Assembly: GCA_050485405.1 (NCBI GenBank)
Contig: JBJHBI010000016.1
Location: 4,282 to 68,281 of the forward strand
Length of the DNA: 64,000 bases
Direction: 5' to 3'
Source: Saliniramus sp050485405
GTDB taxonomy: Bacteria; Pseudomonadota; Alphaproteobacteria; Rhizobiales; Beijerinckiaceae
The position numbers and the translations under genes are program-made. The first letter of the stretch is position 1; each line of letters starts with the position of its first letter. Of this stretch, positions 37,267-45,844 are shown piece after piece. The notes below the pieces were generated by a model. That model was not told where the DNA came from. It did no database searches and saw nothing but the letters and a program-made list of their open reading frames with translations.

Positions 37267-38295
37267 ATGTTGAAGAAGATCGTACCGGTTGCTGCAACCC
37301 TCGCGGCAGCTCTGTCCTATACTACAGCCGCGAGCGCGCAACAGACCCTGCAAACTGTGCAGGATCGCGGCTTCCTGAACTGCCAGGTCGGCCTGCCGAC
37401 CCCCGGCTTCTACGGCCTCGACGCAGACGGCGTCTGGTCGGGCATCGACGTGGACGTCTGCCGCGCCGTCGCCGCGGCCATCTTCGATGATCCGGACGCG
37501 GTCGAGTACCAGTCGGTCACTTCGGCGGTGCGCTTCACCTCGCTCGCCAACGGCGAGTCCGACATGCTCAGCCGCACCACGACCTGGACCGCCGTGCGCG
37601 ACACCCAGCTCGGCCTGAACTTCACCACGATCAACTTCTATGACGGTCAGGGCTTCCTGGTTCCGATCGATTCCGGCATCTCGTCGGCTCTCGAGCTCGA
37701 CGGCGCGACGGTCTGCGTGCTGACGGGCACCACCACCGAACTCAACCTCGCCGACTATTTCCGCGCCAACGGCATGGAATACACCCCGGTCACCAACGAG
37801 AACGTCAACGTCCTCGTCGAGACCTATCTCGGCGGCGGTTGCGACGCCTACACCAACGACAAATCCGGCCTTGCCGCGCGTCGTTCGGCCTTCCCGGATC
37901 CGGATGAGCACGTCATCCTGCCCGAGACGATCTCCAAGGAGCCGCTCGGTCCGGTCGTTCGTGCCGACGACAGTAACTGGGCCGACATCGTGCGCTGGAC
38001 CGTGTTCGGCATGATCGAAGCCGAAGAGCTCGGCGTCTCCTCGGAGAATGTCGAGGAAATGCTCGAATCCGATTCGCCCGCGATCCGTCGCCTCCTCGGC
38101 GTCGAGGGCAATATCGGTGAAGGCATGGGCCTGCCGGACGACTTCATGGTCCGCGTGCTGACGCATGTCGGCAATTACGGCGAGATCTACGAGGCCAATG
38201 TCGGCGAAGACACGCCGATCGGCATCCCCCGCGCCGGCACGCAGAACGATCTGTGGACCCGCGGCGGCCTGATCTACGCGATGCCTTTCCGTTGA
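37267..38295 (+). CDS. aapJ: General L-amino acid ABC transporter, substrate-binding protein
   Basis: Periplasmic binding protein (AapJ/BztA) of a broad-range L-amino acid importer. The 342-residue protein has a signal peptide (residues 1-24, ending ASAQQ) and the family's opening TVQDRGFLNCQVG. DVDVCRAVAAAIF and LSRTTTWTAVRD mark the PBPb fold, with a long C-terminal extension ending LWTRGGLIYAMPFR as in AapJ. The ATG at 37267 is preceded by AAGGGG. It heads aapJ-aapQ-aapM-aapP and is separated from aapQ by an intrinsic terminator. Confidence 0.93.
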   Translation: MLKKIVPVAATLAAALSYTTAASAQQTLQTVQDRGFLNCQVGLPTPGFYGLDADGVWSGIDVDVCRAVAAAIFDDPDAVEYQSVTSAVRFTSLANGESDMLSRTTTWTAVRDTQLGLNFTTINFYDGQGFLVPIDSGISSALELDGATVCVLTGTTTELNLADYFRANGMEYTPVTNENVNVLVETYLGGGCDAYTNDKSGLAARRSAFPDPDEHVILPETISKEPLGPVVRADDSNWADIVRWTVFGMIEAEELGVSSENVEEMLESDSPAIRRLLGVEGNIGEGMGLPDDFMVRVLTHVGNYGEIYEANVGEDTPIGIPRAGTQNDLWTRGGLIYAMPFR

Positions 38296-38311
38296 TCGGT
38301 CTCTGAACCAG

Positions 38312-38342
38312 GACCCGGCTCCCACTCGGAGCCGGGTCTTTT
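38312..38342 (+). terminator. Intrinsic terminator/attenuator between aapJ and aapQ
   Basis: Perfect 11-bp stem (GACCCGGCTCC, 38312-38322, with 38328-38338), CACTC loop, then TTTT at 38339-38342. It lies 17 bases after the aapJ stop and 37 before the aapQ start, so partial read-through should set a high binding-protein to permease ratio. Confidence 0.88.
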
Positions 38343-38378
38343 GGCGATAGTTCAGTCGTCCCCTGTGCGGAGTGCCCG

Positions 38379-39575
38379 ATGGCCATTACCGAATCGACCT
38401 CGATGCGAGGCTCGAAACCCTCGTCCTCTATCCTGAACAACGAGACGTTTCGCTCAATCGTCTTCCAGTTCGTCACAGTCGTCTGCATCTTCGGGCTCGG
38501 CTGGTATTTCGTCACGAACACCATCGACAACATGGCCCAGCGCGGCATGTCGGCGGGTTTCGGCTTTCTCAACGTCTCCGCGGGTTTCGGCATCAGCTTC
38601 ACGCTGATCCCCTATCGCGAAGGCGACAGTTACTTCCGCGTCTTCCAGGTCGGTATCGCCAACACCCTGCTCGTCGCCGTGATCAGCATCTTCGGCGCGA
38701 CGGTGCTCGGTCTCATAGTCGGCCTGATGCGGATGTCGAAGAACTGGCTCGTGCGCAACATCGCGCGCTGGTACATCGAAGTGCTGCGCAACACGCCGCT
38801 GCTCTTGCAGATCATCGCCTGGTATTTCGGTGTCTTCAACCTGCTGCCCCGGCCGCGAGACAGCCTCGATTGGGGCGAGCTCTTCTTCCTCAACAATCGC
38901 GGGTTCTACTTCCCCGGCGCCGTTCCGGGTGAGGGCTTCGGCATGACCGTGACCGCCTTCGTCATCGCAGTCGCCATCGCCGTCGGCCTGCGCTGGTGGG
39001 CGAAGAGACGCCAGGAGGCGACCGGCAAGTACTTCCCCGCCGTGAGCACCGGCCTCGCGGTGATCGTGGCGCTGCCGCTCGCGATCTTCCTGATCTCCGG
39101 GTCCCCCCTGACCTGGGACGTGCCCGAACTTCAGGGCTTCAACTATCGCGGTGGTGTGAACGTCCCGCCTGCGCTTTGCGCATTGGTGATCGCGCTCGCG
39201 ATCTATACGTCCTGCTTCATCGCCGAGATCGTCCGCTCGGGCGTCCAGTCGGTCAGCCACGGCCAGACGGAAGCCGCGCGCGCGCTCGGTGTGAAGCCCT
39301 CCTGGACGATGCGCCTCGTCATCCTGCCGCAGGCGCTGCGGGTGATCATCCCGCCGCTGATCAGCCAGTATCTCAACATCACCAAGAATTCCTCGCTCGC
39401 CATCGCGATCGGCTTCCCCGACCTCGTCAGCGTCTGGATGAACACCTCGCTGAACCAGTCCGGGCGTGCCATACCGATCGTCGCGATGACGATGGCGTTC
39501 TACTGTGCCGTGAGCCTGTTCGTGTCCCTCATCATGAACGTCTACAACCGCCGCATTCTCTTGAAGGAGCGCTGA
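38379..39575 (+). CDS. aapQ: General L-amino acid ABC transporter, permease AapQ
   Basis: Inner-membrane permease of the HisM/GlnP type, 398 residues. Long N-terminal portion with the first helix at about 28-48 (VFQFVTVVCIFGLGWYFV), then the permease core. The EAA loop near the C terminus is QTEAARALGVKPSWTMRLVILPQALRVIIPPL (residues about 290-325), which couples to AapP. The large insertion between helices (about 165-245) is typical for AapQ/BztB. Ends 3 bases before aapM. Confidence 0.94.
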   Translation: MAITESTSMRGSKPSSSILNNETFRSIVFQFVTVVCIFGLGWYFVTNTIDNMAQRGMSAGFGFLNVSAGFGISFTLIPYREGDSYFRVFQVGIANTLLVAVISIFGATVLGLIVGLMRMSKNWLVRNIARWYIEVLRNTPLLLQIIAWYFGVFNLLPRPRDSLDWGELFFLNNRGFYFPGAVPGEGFGMTVTAFVIAVAIAVGLRWWAKRRQEATGKYFPAVSTGLAVIVALPLAIFLISGSPLTWDVPELQGFNYRGGVNVPPALCALVIALAIYTSCFIAEIVRSGVQSVSHGQTEAARALGVKPSWTMRLVILPQALRVIIPPLISQYLNITKNSSLAIAIGFPDLVSVWMNTSLNQSGRAIPIVAMTMAFYCAVSLFVSLIMNVYNRRILLKER

Positions 39576-39578
39576 GAG

Positions 39579-40937
39579 ATGAGCGACTCCACCATGACCA
39601 CCAAGCCGCAGCCGCTCGTCTTCCAGCCGAAGCCGGAGCGGGCTGCCCCGCCCAGCACCGTCGGTGTGATCGGCTGGATGCGCGAGAACCTGTTCTCGAG
39701 CGTTTCCAACACGCTGATGACGATCGTCGGCGCCTATATCATCTACACGTTCACAGCCGCAGTGCTGAACTGGGCCGTGTTCAACGCAGTCTGGGAGGCG
39801 GAATCGCGGCGTGAATGCCTCGATCTCGTCGGACGCTCCGGCGCCTGCTGGCCGGGTGTCGCGCAATGGTTCGACAACCTGATCTACGGGCTCTATCCCA
39901 AGGACCAGGTCTGGCGCATCAATCTGGGCTTCCTCGCCCTGATCCTCTGGGTCGCGCCGCTGTGGTTCCGGAATGTCCAGTCCAAGGTCGCGATCGGCAT
40001 CACCGCCGTGATGCTCTACCCCTTCCTCGCCTCGTATTTCTTCCTCGGCGGCGACAAGGGCCTCGTCTGGACGCTGCTGATCTCGGCGGGCCTGACCGGG
40101 TTCATCTGGGTGTGGCTGACGGTCTTTACCGAGGTACAGTTCGGCAAGAGCTTCGTGAAGCTGATGGGCGGCATTCTCGGTGCGACCGGCAAATCCGAGG
40201 AAGAGCAACTCAAATACGGGCGCCTGTCGCTGATCGGCGTCTTCGCGATCTCGGTGTTGCTGGTTTCGCAATGGGAGCTGTCCTTCGTCTCCACCAGACA
40301 ATGGGGCGGGTTGTTCCTGACGCTCGTGATTTCCGGCATCGGCATCACCTTCTCGATGCCCTCCGGCATCCTCCTCGCACTCGGGCGCCGCTCGACCATG
40401 CCGCTGATCCGGCTCCTTTGCACGGCTTTCATCGAGCTGTTCCGTTCGGTACCGCTGATCACCATCCTGTTCATGTTCAACACCATGCTGCCGCTCTTCC
40501 TGCCGGTGGGCGTAGAGGTGAACCAGCTGCTGCGCGCCATCGTCGCGGTCTGTCTCTTTGCCGCCGCCTATATGGCCGAGGTGATCCGTGGCGGCTTGCA
40601 GGCCATTCCGAAGGGGCAGTACGAAGCCGCTGCCGCGATGGGGCTCGGTTATTGGCAGGCGACGACGCTGATCATCATGCCGCAGGCGTTGAAGATCATG
40701 ATCCCGACGATCGTGGGCAACTTCATCGGCCTGTTCAAGGATACGACGCTCGTCTCCATCATCGGCCTGTTCGACCTGCTCAACATGGCCCGGTCGGTGG
40801 GTGAGGATAGCCGTTGGCTCGGCCTGTTCATCGAGCCGTTCTTCTTCATCACGCTGATCTACTTCTTCTTCTGCTTCCTGATGTCGCAGTATTCGATCAA
40901 TCTCGAGCGCAAGCTCGAAGCCGGCGCACGGCGCTGA
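39579..40937 (+). CDS. aapM: General L-amino acid ABC transporter, permease AapM
   Basis: Second permease of the heterodimeric channel, 452 residues. It has a soluble N terminus of about 40 residues and an extra N-terminal helix group with a Cys-containing periplasmic loop (RRECLDLVGRSGACWPGV), as in AapM/BztC. The C-terminal core carries the EAA loop QYEAAAAMGLGYWQATTLIIMPQALKIMIP. Length and order match the family. It is followed 11 bases later by aapP. Confidence 0.94.
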   Translation: MSDSTMTTKPQPLVFQPKPERAAPPSTVGVIGWMRENLFSSVSNTLMTIVGAYIIYTFTAAVLNWAVFNAVWEAESRRECLDLVGRSGACWPGVAQWFDNLIYGLYPKDQVWRINLGFLALILWVAPLWFRNVQSKVAIGITAVMLYPFLASYFFLGGDKGLVWTLLISAGLTGFIWVWLTVFTEVQFGKSFVKLMGGILGATGKSEEEQLKYGRLSLIGVFAISVLLVSQWELSFVSTRQWGGLFLTLVISGIGITFSMPSGILLALGRRSTMPLIRLLCTAFIELFRSVPLITILFMFNTMLPLFLPVGVEVNQLLRAIVAVCLFAAAYMAEVIRGGLQAIPKGQYEAAAAMGLGYWQATTLIIMPQALKIMIPTIVGNFIGLFKDTTLVSIIGLFDLLNMARSVGEDSRWLGLFIEPFFFITLIYFFFCFLMSQYSINLERKLEAGARR

Positions 40938-40948
40938 GGGAGGATGTC

Positions 40949-41734
40949 ATGAGCATAGATACGCTCGAAAGCACCGTCGCCAGCGCCAAGCAATCCGGTC
41001 GCTCCGTGATCGAACTGGTCGGCATGAACAAGTGGTACGGCAATTTTCAGGTGCTGAAGGATATCGACCTGACGGTCTACGAGGGGGAGCGGATCGTCGT
41101 CTGCGGCCCCTCCGGATCCGGCAAGTCGACCATGATCCGCTGCATCAACCAGTTGGAGCTGCACCAGGAAGGCGACGTCATCGTCAACGGCAAGGCCTAT
41201 AGCAAGGACGAGAAGCAGAATGACCTGATACGCCGCGACATCGGCATGGTCTTCCAGAACTTCAATCTGTTTCCGCATCTCACCGTGCTCGAGAACTGCA
41301 CGCTGGCGCAGATCTGGGTGAAGGAGACGCCGAAAGCGGAAGCGGAAGCCATGGCGATGCACTTCCTGGAACGGGTGCGCATTCCCGAACAAGCGCGCAA
41401 ATACCCGCTCCAGCTTTCCGGCGGCCAGCAACAGCGCGTCGCCATCGCCCGGGCGCTGTGCATGAACCCGAAGATCATGCTGTTCGACGAACCCACCTCC
41501 GCGCTCGACCCCGAGATGATCAACGAGGTGCTGGAAGCGATGATCGAGCTGGCGCAATCCGGCATGACCATGATCGTCGTCACCCACGAAATGAACTTCG
41601 CCCGCAAGGTCGCCGACCGGGTGATCTTCATGGATCAGGGCGAGATCGTCGAGCAGGCGCCGCCGCATGAATTTTTCGACAACCCGCGTTACGATCGAAC
41701 GCAGCTTTTCCTGAGCCAGATCCTGCATCATTAG
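40949..41734 (+). CDS. aapP: General L-amino acid ABC transporter, ATP-binding protein AapP
   Basis: ATPase that powers the Aap importer, 261 residues. Walker A GPSGSGKST (about residues 52-60), Q-loop VFQNFNLFPHLTV, signature LSGGQQQRVAIARAL, Walker B IMLFDEPTSALDPE and H-loop VVTHEMNFA are intact. The ATG at 40949 follows a GGGAGGATGT ribosome site. The C terminus (PPHEFFDNPRYDRTQLFLSQIL) is typical of polar amino acid ATPases. Confidence 0.96.
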   Translation: MSIDTLESTVASAKQSGRSVIELVGMNKWYGNFQVLKDIDLTVYEGERIVVCGPSGSGKSTMIRCINQLELHQEGDVIVNGKAYSKDEKQNDLIRRDIGMVFQNFNLFPHLTVLENCTLAQIWVKETPKAEAEAMAMHFLERVRIPEQARKYPLQLSGGQQQRVAIARALCMNPKIMLFDEPTSALDPEMINEVLEAMIELAQSGMTMIVVTHEMNFARKVADRVIFMDQGEIVEQAPPHEFFDNPRYDRTQLFLSQILHH

Positions 41735-41782
41735 TAGTGCGAGGTTCACCAGCCGCCGGCCGCGGCCCCTTCAGGAGACGTC

Positions 41783-42997
41783 ATGGCTCTCGACATTGAT
41801 CAGGTGCGCGCGCAGTTTCCTGCGCTCGCGGACGGCTTCGCCTATTTCGACAATGCCGGGGGCTCCCTGGTCCTGAAGCCCGTGGCCGAGCGGATCGCCG
41901 AATACCTGCTCACGACGAGCGTGCAGACCGGCGCGTCCTACGGCCACTCGCAACGTGCCTCGGCGCGGGTCCACGAGGCCCGCACCGCGATCGCGCGCTT
42001 CATGAACGCCCGGCGCGCGGAGGAAATCGTTCTCGGCCCCTCCGCCACGATGATGATGCGCACGCTCGCCCAGGCCATGGCCGGTCAGTTCGAACCGGGC
42101 GACGAGATCATCGTGACGAATTTCGACCACGAGACCAATATCGGCCCCTGGCTGACGTTGAAGGAGCGCGGCGTCGTCTTCAGGTTCTGGGAGATCGACA
42201 GCACAACGGCGACCATCGATCTCGCGGATCTCGATGCGCTTCTCGGCCCGAAGACGAAGCTCGTCTGCGTCACGCATGTCTCCAATATTCTCGGCACCAT
42301 CAATCCTGTCCGCGCAATTGCCGACAAGGTGCATGCGGCGGGAGCGAAGCTGGTCGTCGACGGCGTCGCCTATGCGCCGCATCGCGCCGTCGACGTGCAG
42401 ACGCTGGATGTCGATTACTACGTATTCAGTTTCTACAAGACCTACGGCCCGCATTTCGCGGTGCTCTATGGCCGCTACGATCTGCTGCGCGAGCTGGATA
42501 ATCTCTACCATTACTTCTACGACAAAGACAAAGTCCCCGCCAAGCTGGAGCCAGGCAATACCAATTACGAACTCGCCTGGGGCTGTGCCGGTATCGTCGA
42601 CTACTTCGATGCGCTCGGCGGCGGTACGGGCGACCATGCTGCGATCGTGCGCGCCTTCGCGGACGTGACCGCCCACGAAGCGGCGATCGGCGAGCAGTTT
42701 CTCGCCTGGCTGCGCTCGCGCAACGATGTGCGCATCATCGGTCCGCGCGGGGCGGATGCGGCGCTGCGGGTGCCGACGATCTCCTTCAAGGTGGATGGCC
42801 ATGACAGCGCGGCGGTCGTGCGCGCGCTCGACGACCGGCAGATCGGCATCCGCTTCGGTGATTTCCACTCACGCCGTCTCGTCGAGGTGCTCGGTCTGAG
42901 CGAAGGCAACGGCGTGATCCGCGTCTCCATGGTGCATTACAACACGCATGACGAGGTCGCCCGCCTCATCGGCGCGCTGGAGGAGGCGCTGGGCTGA
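41783..42997 (+). CDS. Class V aminotransferase, cysteine desulfurase-like (VC1184-type)
   Basis: PLP enzyme of 404 residues, cytosolic. The N terminus (RAQFPALADGFAYFDNAGGS) and the PLP lysine, about residue 219 in FSFYKTYGPH, place it in the class V fold, close to the 'cysteine desulfurase family protein, VC1184 subfamily'. The loop where true desulfurases carry their catalytic Cys reads GIRFGDFHSRRL with no Cys, so sulfur mobilisation is doubtful; a lyase, racemase or epimerase-like role on an amino acid is more likely. It starts 48 bases after aapP behind CAGGAG and may be transcribed with the amino-acid importer. Confidence 0.88.
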   Translation: MALDIDQVRAQFPALADGFAYFDNAGGSLVLKPVAERIAEYLLTTSVQTGASYGHSQRASARVHEARTAIARFMNARRAEEIVLGPSATMMMRTLAQAMAGQFEPGDEIIVTNFDHETNIGPWLTLKERGVVFRFWEIDSTTATIDLADLDALLGPKTKLVCVTHVSNILGTINPVRAIADKVHAAGAKLVVDGVAYAPHRAVDVQTLDVDYYVFSFYKTYGPHFAVLYGRYDLLRELDNLYHYFYDKDKVPAKLEPGNTNYELAWGCAGIVDYFDALGGGTGDHAAIVRAFADVTAHEAAIGEQFLAWLRSRNDVRIIGPRGADAALRVPTISFKVDGHDSAAVVRALDDRQIGIRFGDFHSRRLVEVLGLSEGNGVIRVSMVHYNTHDEVARLIGALEEALG

Positions 42998-43083
42998 TTT
43001 CTGTTCACGGGTGGTTGCAGCCCGTGTTTCGTTGCGCGAATCATGCTATCCAGAATAGCTTTTTACGGCTCGGGGATAGCGCA

Positions 43084-43401
43084 ATGCTCGACAAGCTGAC
43101 TTTCGACGATTTCAAGGATCACCGCGGCAACACGTTCACACTGGAAGGGGTCGGAGGCCAGGTGGAGATGCGCCTGCTCGACGTGCGGCTCTCGCCCTAT
43201 TCCGGCCTGCCGACCCAGCGCCAGCCCTTCGCGATCCTGTTCGCAGCCCCCACCCATCCACCGCTGGAAGGCAAGATGTACAACATCCGCCATCCGGGGC
43301 GCGGGTTGGTGGAAGGCATGTTCATCAGCCCCGTCCTGCCGCCGGTGCAATTCATCCAGGAAACCCGCGACGTCCGCTTCTACGAGGCGATCTTCAACTG
43401 A
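43084..43401 (+). CDS. DUF6916-like small protein
   Basis: A 105-residue beta-rich protein of unknown function. Its layout (FDDFKDHRGNTFTLEG at the start, RQPFAILFAAP in the middle, YNIRHPGRGLVEGMFISPV and a C-terminal VRFYEAIFN) matches the pattern of the DUF6916 family as I remember it. The start at 43084 is chosen because the domain begins there; a frame upstream is open from 43015. It lies 86 bases after the class V PLP gene on the same strand and converges on lptB. Confidence 0.6.
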   Translation: MLDKLTFDDFKDHRGNTFTLEGVGGQVEMRLLDVRLSPYSGLPTQRQPFAILFAAPTHPPLEGKMYNIRHPGRGLVEGMFISPVLPPVQFIQETRDVRFYEAIFN

Positions 43402-43413
43402 GTACGACGCCGC

Positions 43414-44223
43414 TCAGAGGCGGAAATCCTCGCCCAAATAAAGTTTGCGCACATCCGGATTGGCGACGATCTCCTGCGGCGTCCCCTCGGTCAGGACCCG
43501 GCCCGAATGGATGATATAGGCCCGGTCGATCAGGCCGAGCGTCTCGCGCACGTTGTGATCGGTGATCAGGACGCCGATCCCGCGCCGTGTCAGATGGCGC
43601 ACGAGATTCTGGATGTCGCCGACGGCGATGGGGTCGATGCCGGCAAAAGGCTCATCGAGGAGCATGAAGGCGGGATCGCTCGCGAGCGCGCGGGCGATCT
43701 CGCAGCGGCGACGCTCACCGCCGGAAAGTGCGATCGAGGGTGTCTTGCGCAGCCGTTCGATGTGGAATTCCGCCAGCAGGGCGTCGAGTTTCTCCGCCCG
43801 CTTGCGGCGATCGGGTTCGACCACTTCCAGCACGGCGCGGATATTGTCTTCGACGTTCAGCCCCCGGAAAATCGAGGCTTCCTGCGGCAGGTAGCCGATC
43901 CCGAGCCGCGCCCGCCGGTACATGGGCAAAGCCGTGACATCGGCGCCCTCTAGGCTGATGACGCCGCGATCGGCGCCCACGAGACCGGTGATCATGTAGA
44001 AGATCGTCGTCTTGCCCGCACCGTTGGGGCCGAGCAGGCCGACCGCCTCCCCGCGCCGCACGGTGAGGCCGGCATCCTGCACCACGGTGCGATCGCCGTA
44101 GCGCTTCTGCAACCCCTTCACGGCGAGCACGCCCGGCCCGCCGAAGCTCTCTTCGACGGGATGGGTGGCGAAATCACCAGGGGTGGCGTCTGGCCTCGTG
44201 GAATAGTCGAATTGATCGTTCAC
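43414..44223 (-). CDS. lptB: LPS export ABC transporter ATP-binding protein LptB
   Basis: ATPase of the LptB2FG complex that extracts LPS from the inner membrane. About 269 residues from a GTG at 44223. Walker A GPNGAGKTTIF, Q-loop YLPQEASIF, signature ALSGGERRRCEIARAL, Walker B FMLLDEPFAGIDP and VLITDHNVRETL are typical, and the C terminus reads GTPQEIVANPDVRKLYLGEDF. The N terminus is about 25 residues longer than E. coli LptB. ATG codons further upstream lie inside lptA, so GTG is preferred though not certain. It is the last gene of the lptC-lptA-lptB block. Confidence 0.94.
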   Translation of the reverse strand: MNDQFDYSTRPDATPGDFATHPVEESFGGPGVLAVKGLQKRYGDRTVVQDAGLTVRRGEAVGLLGPNGAGKTTIFYMITGLVGADRGVISLEGADVTALPMYRRARLGIGYLPQEASIFRGLNVEDNIRAVLEVVEPDRRKRAEKLDALLAEFHIERLRKTPSIALSGGERRRCEIARALASDPAFMLLDEPFAGIDPIAVGDIQNLVRHLTRRGIGVLITDHNVRETLGLIDRAYIIHSGRVLTEGTPQEIVANPDVRKLYLGEDFRL

Positions 44224-44296
44224 GGTAGCGGGATCATCCCCCGGATCTGGACTGCGCCTGCTGTAATCGAGCCGGGCTTTGCATGCAACCGCCGGG

Positions 44297-44920
44297 TCAG
44301 CGTTGCTCGCCGCCGCCGGGCACGAAGAGCCCGCGCACGCGCTGTGTACCACCGGCCTCGACATTGGCCACACCGCGATCGACGTCGTAGACCAGCCGCT
44401 CGCCGCGCGTGACGTTCTGCCCCTGGCTGAGCGCGACGTTGCCGCTGATCACCATCTGGCCGCTCGCGCGATCATAGGTCGCCTGATTGCCGGTGGCCAC
44501 CTGGTCCTGGGAAAGGATGGTGACGGGTCCCTCGCATTCGATCCTCCGGATCGCATCACCGGCATCGTCGCCGCTGCTCCCGGTCGGATTACGGTCGAAA
44601 TAGATGGTGAGCTGCGAGCAGCGGATGGTGGTGTCACCCTGCACCGCGACGACATTCCCCGCATAGACGGCGCGGTTCTCGCGATCGAAGACGTCGAGCC
44701 TGTCGGCATCGATGCGGATCGGAGCCGTCGAATCGGAGCCCAGCCCACCGAAGGCGCGATCGGGGTTCTGGGCCTCTGCCGGCACGGCGAGCGGAGGCGC
44801 GCCGGCAAGGGCGAGGCCGAGCACCAATGCGCTGAGGAGCGACGCCAACCGCACCGGCTGCAGGGCCGGAAAACGGAACCGGCCCGGCGCGGGCGAACGA
44901 GAAGAGGAATACGCGATCAT
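44297..44920 (-). CDS. lptA: LPS transport periplasmic protein LptA
   Basis: OstA-like beta-jellyroll protein that bridges LPS across the periplasm, 207 residues. A signal peptide (about residues 22-50) precedes the domain starting PIRIDADRLDVFDRENRAVYAGNVVAVQGDTTIRCSQL in outline, with repeated strand pairs (VTILSQDQVATGNQATYD, MVISGNVALSQGQNVTRG). The Asp/Gly/Ser insertion near residue 115-125 is common in rhizobial LptA. It lies 14 bases after lptC and 73 before lptB. Confidence 0.9.
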   Translation of the reverse strand: MIAYSSSRSPAPGRFRFPALQPVRLASLLSALVLGLALAGAPPLAVPAEAQNPDRAFGGLGSDSTAPIRIDADRLDVFDRENRAVYAGNVVAVQGDTTIRCSQLTIYFDRNPTGSSGDDAGDAIRRIECEGPVTILSQDQVATGNQATYDRASGQMVISGNVALSQGQNVTRGERLVYDVDRGVANVEAGGTQRVRGLFVPGGGEQR

Positions 44921-44934
44921 TGGCTCTGCGTCTT

Positions 44935-45735
44935 TCAGCGGTTGGATGTGTCACCCGGCGGATCGCCCGGTGCGGGTGCTGCGTTGCCGGCATCGCTTCC
45001 CAGCCGCGGGGCTGCGAGGACGCTCTCGACCCCGCCCTCGAAGCTGATGACGGCGCCGCCATCGGTGATGCGCATGCTGCGCGCGCGGATCGTTCCGTCG
45101 TCGAACTGAAGCGAAACGGGAGCATCGGATACGACGGTGCCGGCCCCGAAATCGATATCGGCGGTGCTCATGTCGAGGATGTAGCCCGTCGACGAGACGA
45201 CGCGCACGTCGCGTTCGAGCACGAGGAATTCGCTCTGCGTGTCGAAGCGCCCGGTCGCCGCCTCGATCCGCGCGGTCTGGCCCGCATCGTCGACGGTGAT
45301 GTTGGCGCGCAATTCGCGCAGATCGATGAGATGCGGCTCGCGCACGTCCTGCGAAGCATCCTCCGCCGTCACCTCGTAGGGCCGCGTCTCGTTCTGGAAA
45401 CCACGCAGACGCGGCGCATCCATCACCACGCGCGTGCCGGAGACGCTGATCGGGCCGATGGTGATCCCGCCATAACGCGAGAACGGATTGAACCAGGTCA
45501 GCCCCACGAGCATCACCACGGCGAGAAAAGCGGTGACCGGAATGGCGCGGCGCAGGAAGCGCACGCGGCGCGAGTGACGCATGGCGCGGGCATGCTCGCG
45601 CTGATGCTTGTCGTGCCACTGCGCGGACGCGCCGGGCATGGCGACCTGCGCGGACGATCCGCCCGCGGCGAAGACCGCCTGTCCCCCATGATCATCGCCC
45701 GTCGCTGCGTTCACGTCCTGCCGCCTCGTCACCAT
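44935..45735 (-). CDS. lptC: LPS export protein LptC
   Basis: Bitopic inner-membrane protein passing LPS from LptFG to LptA; about 266 residues. One membrane helix (about 68-88, IPVTAFLAVVMLVGLTWF) follows a long charged cytoplasmic N terminus. The periplasmic part has the LptC beta fold with RPYEVTAEDASQD, followed by TGYILDMSTADIDFGAGTV and a Pro/Gly-rich tail. The start at 45735 has GAGG about 10 bases upstream. It sits between the short RNase D and lptA. Confidence 0.88.
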   Translation of the reverse strand: MVTRRQDVNAATGDDHGGQAVFAAGGSSAQVAMPGASAQWHDKHQREHARAMRHSRRVRFLRRAIPVTAFLAVVMLVGLTWFNPFSRYGGITIGPISVSGTRVVMDAPRLRGFQNETRPYEVTAEDASQDVREPHLIDLRELRANITVDDAGQTARIEAATGRFDTQSEFLVLERDVRVVSSTGYILDMSTADIDFGAGTVVSDAPVSLQFDDGTIRARSMRITDGGAVISFEGGVESVLAAPRLGSDAGNAAPAPGDPPGDTSNR

Positions 45736-45844
45736 GCGGAATGCGCCTCGATCGCGCATCCCCGGATTGTCCGTGAACGCGCGCCATGGCGAAGTTATGT
45801 CGCTTTCGCGAAAAGGAAAAGAGCGGGCGCGACGAAGCGCGCGC

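Noticed and set aside
41783..42997. Calling the class V PLP enzyme a true cysteine desulfurase
   Set aside because: The catalytic Cys loop lacks cysteine and no Fe-S assembly genes are adjacent.
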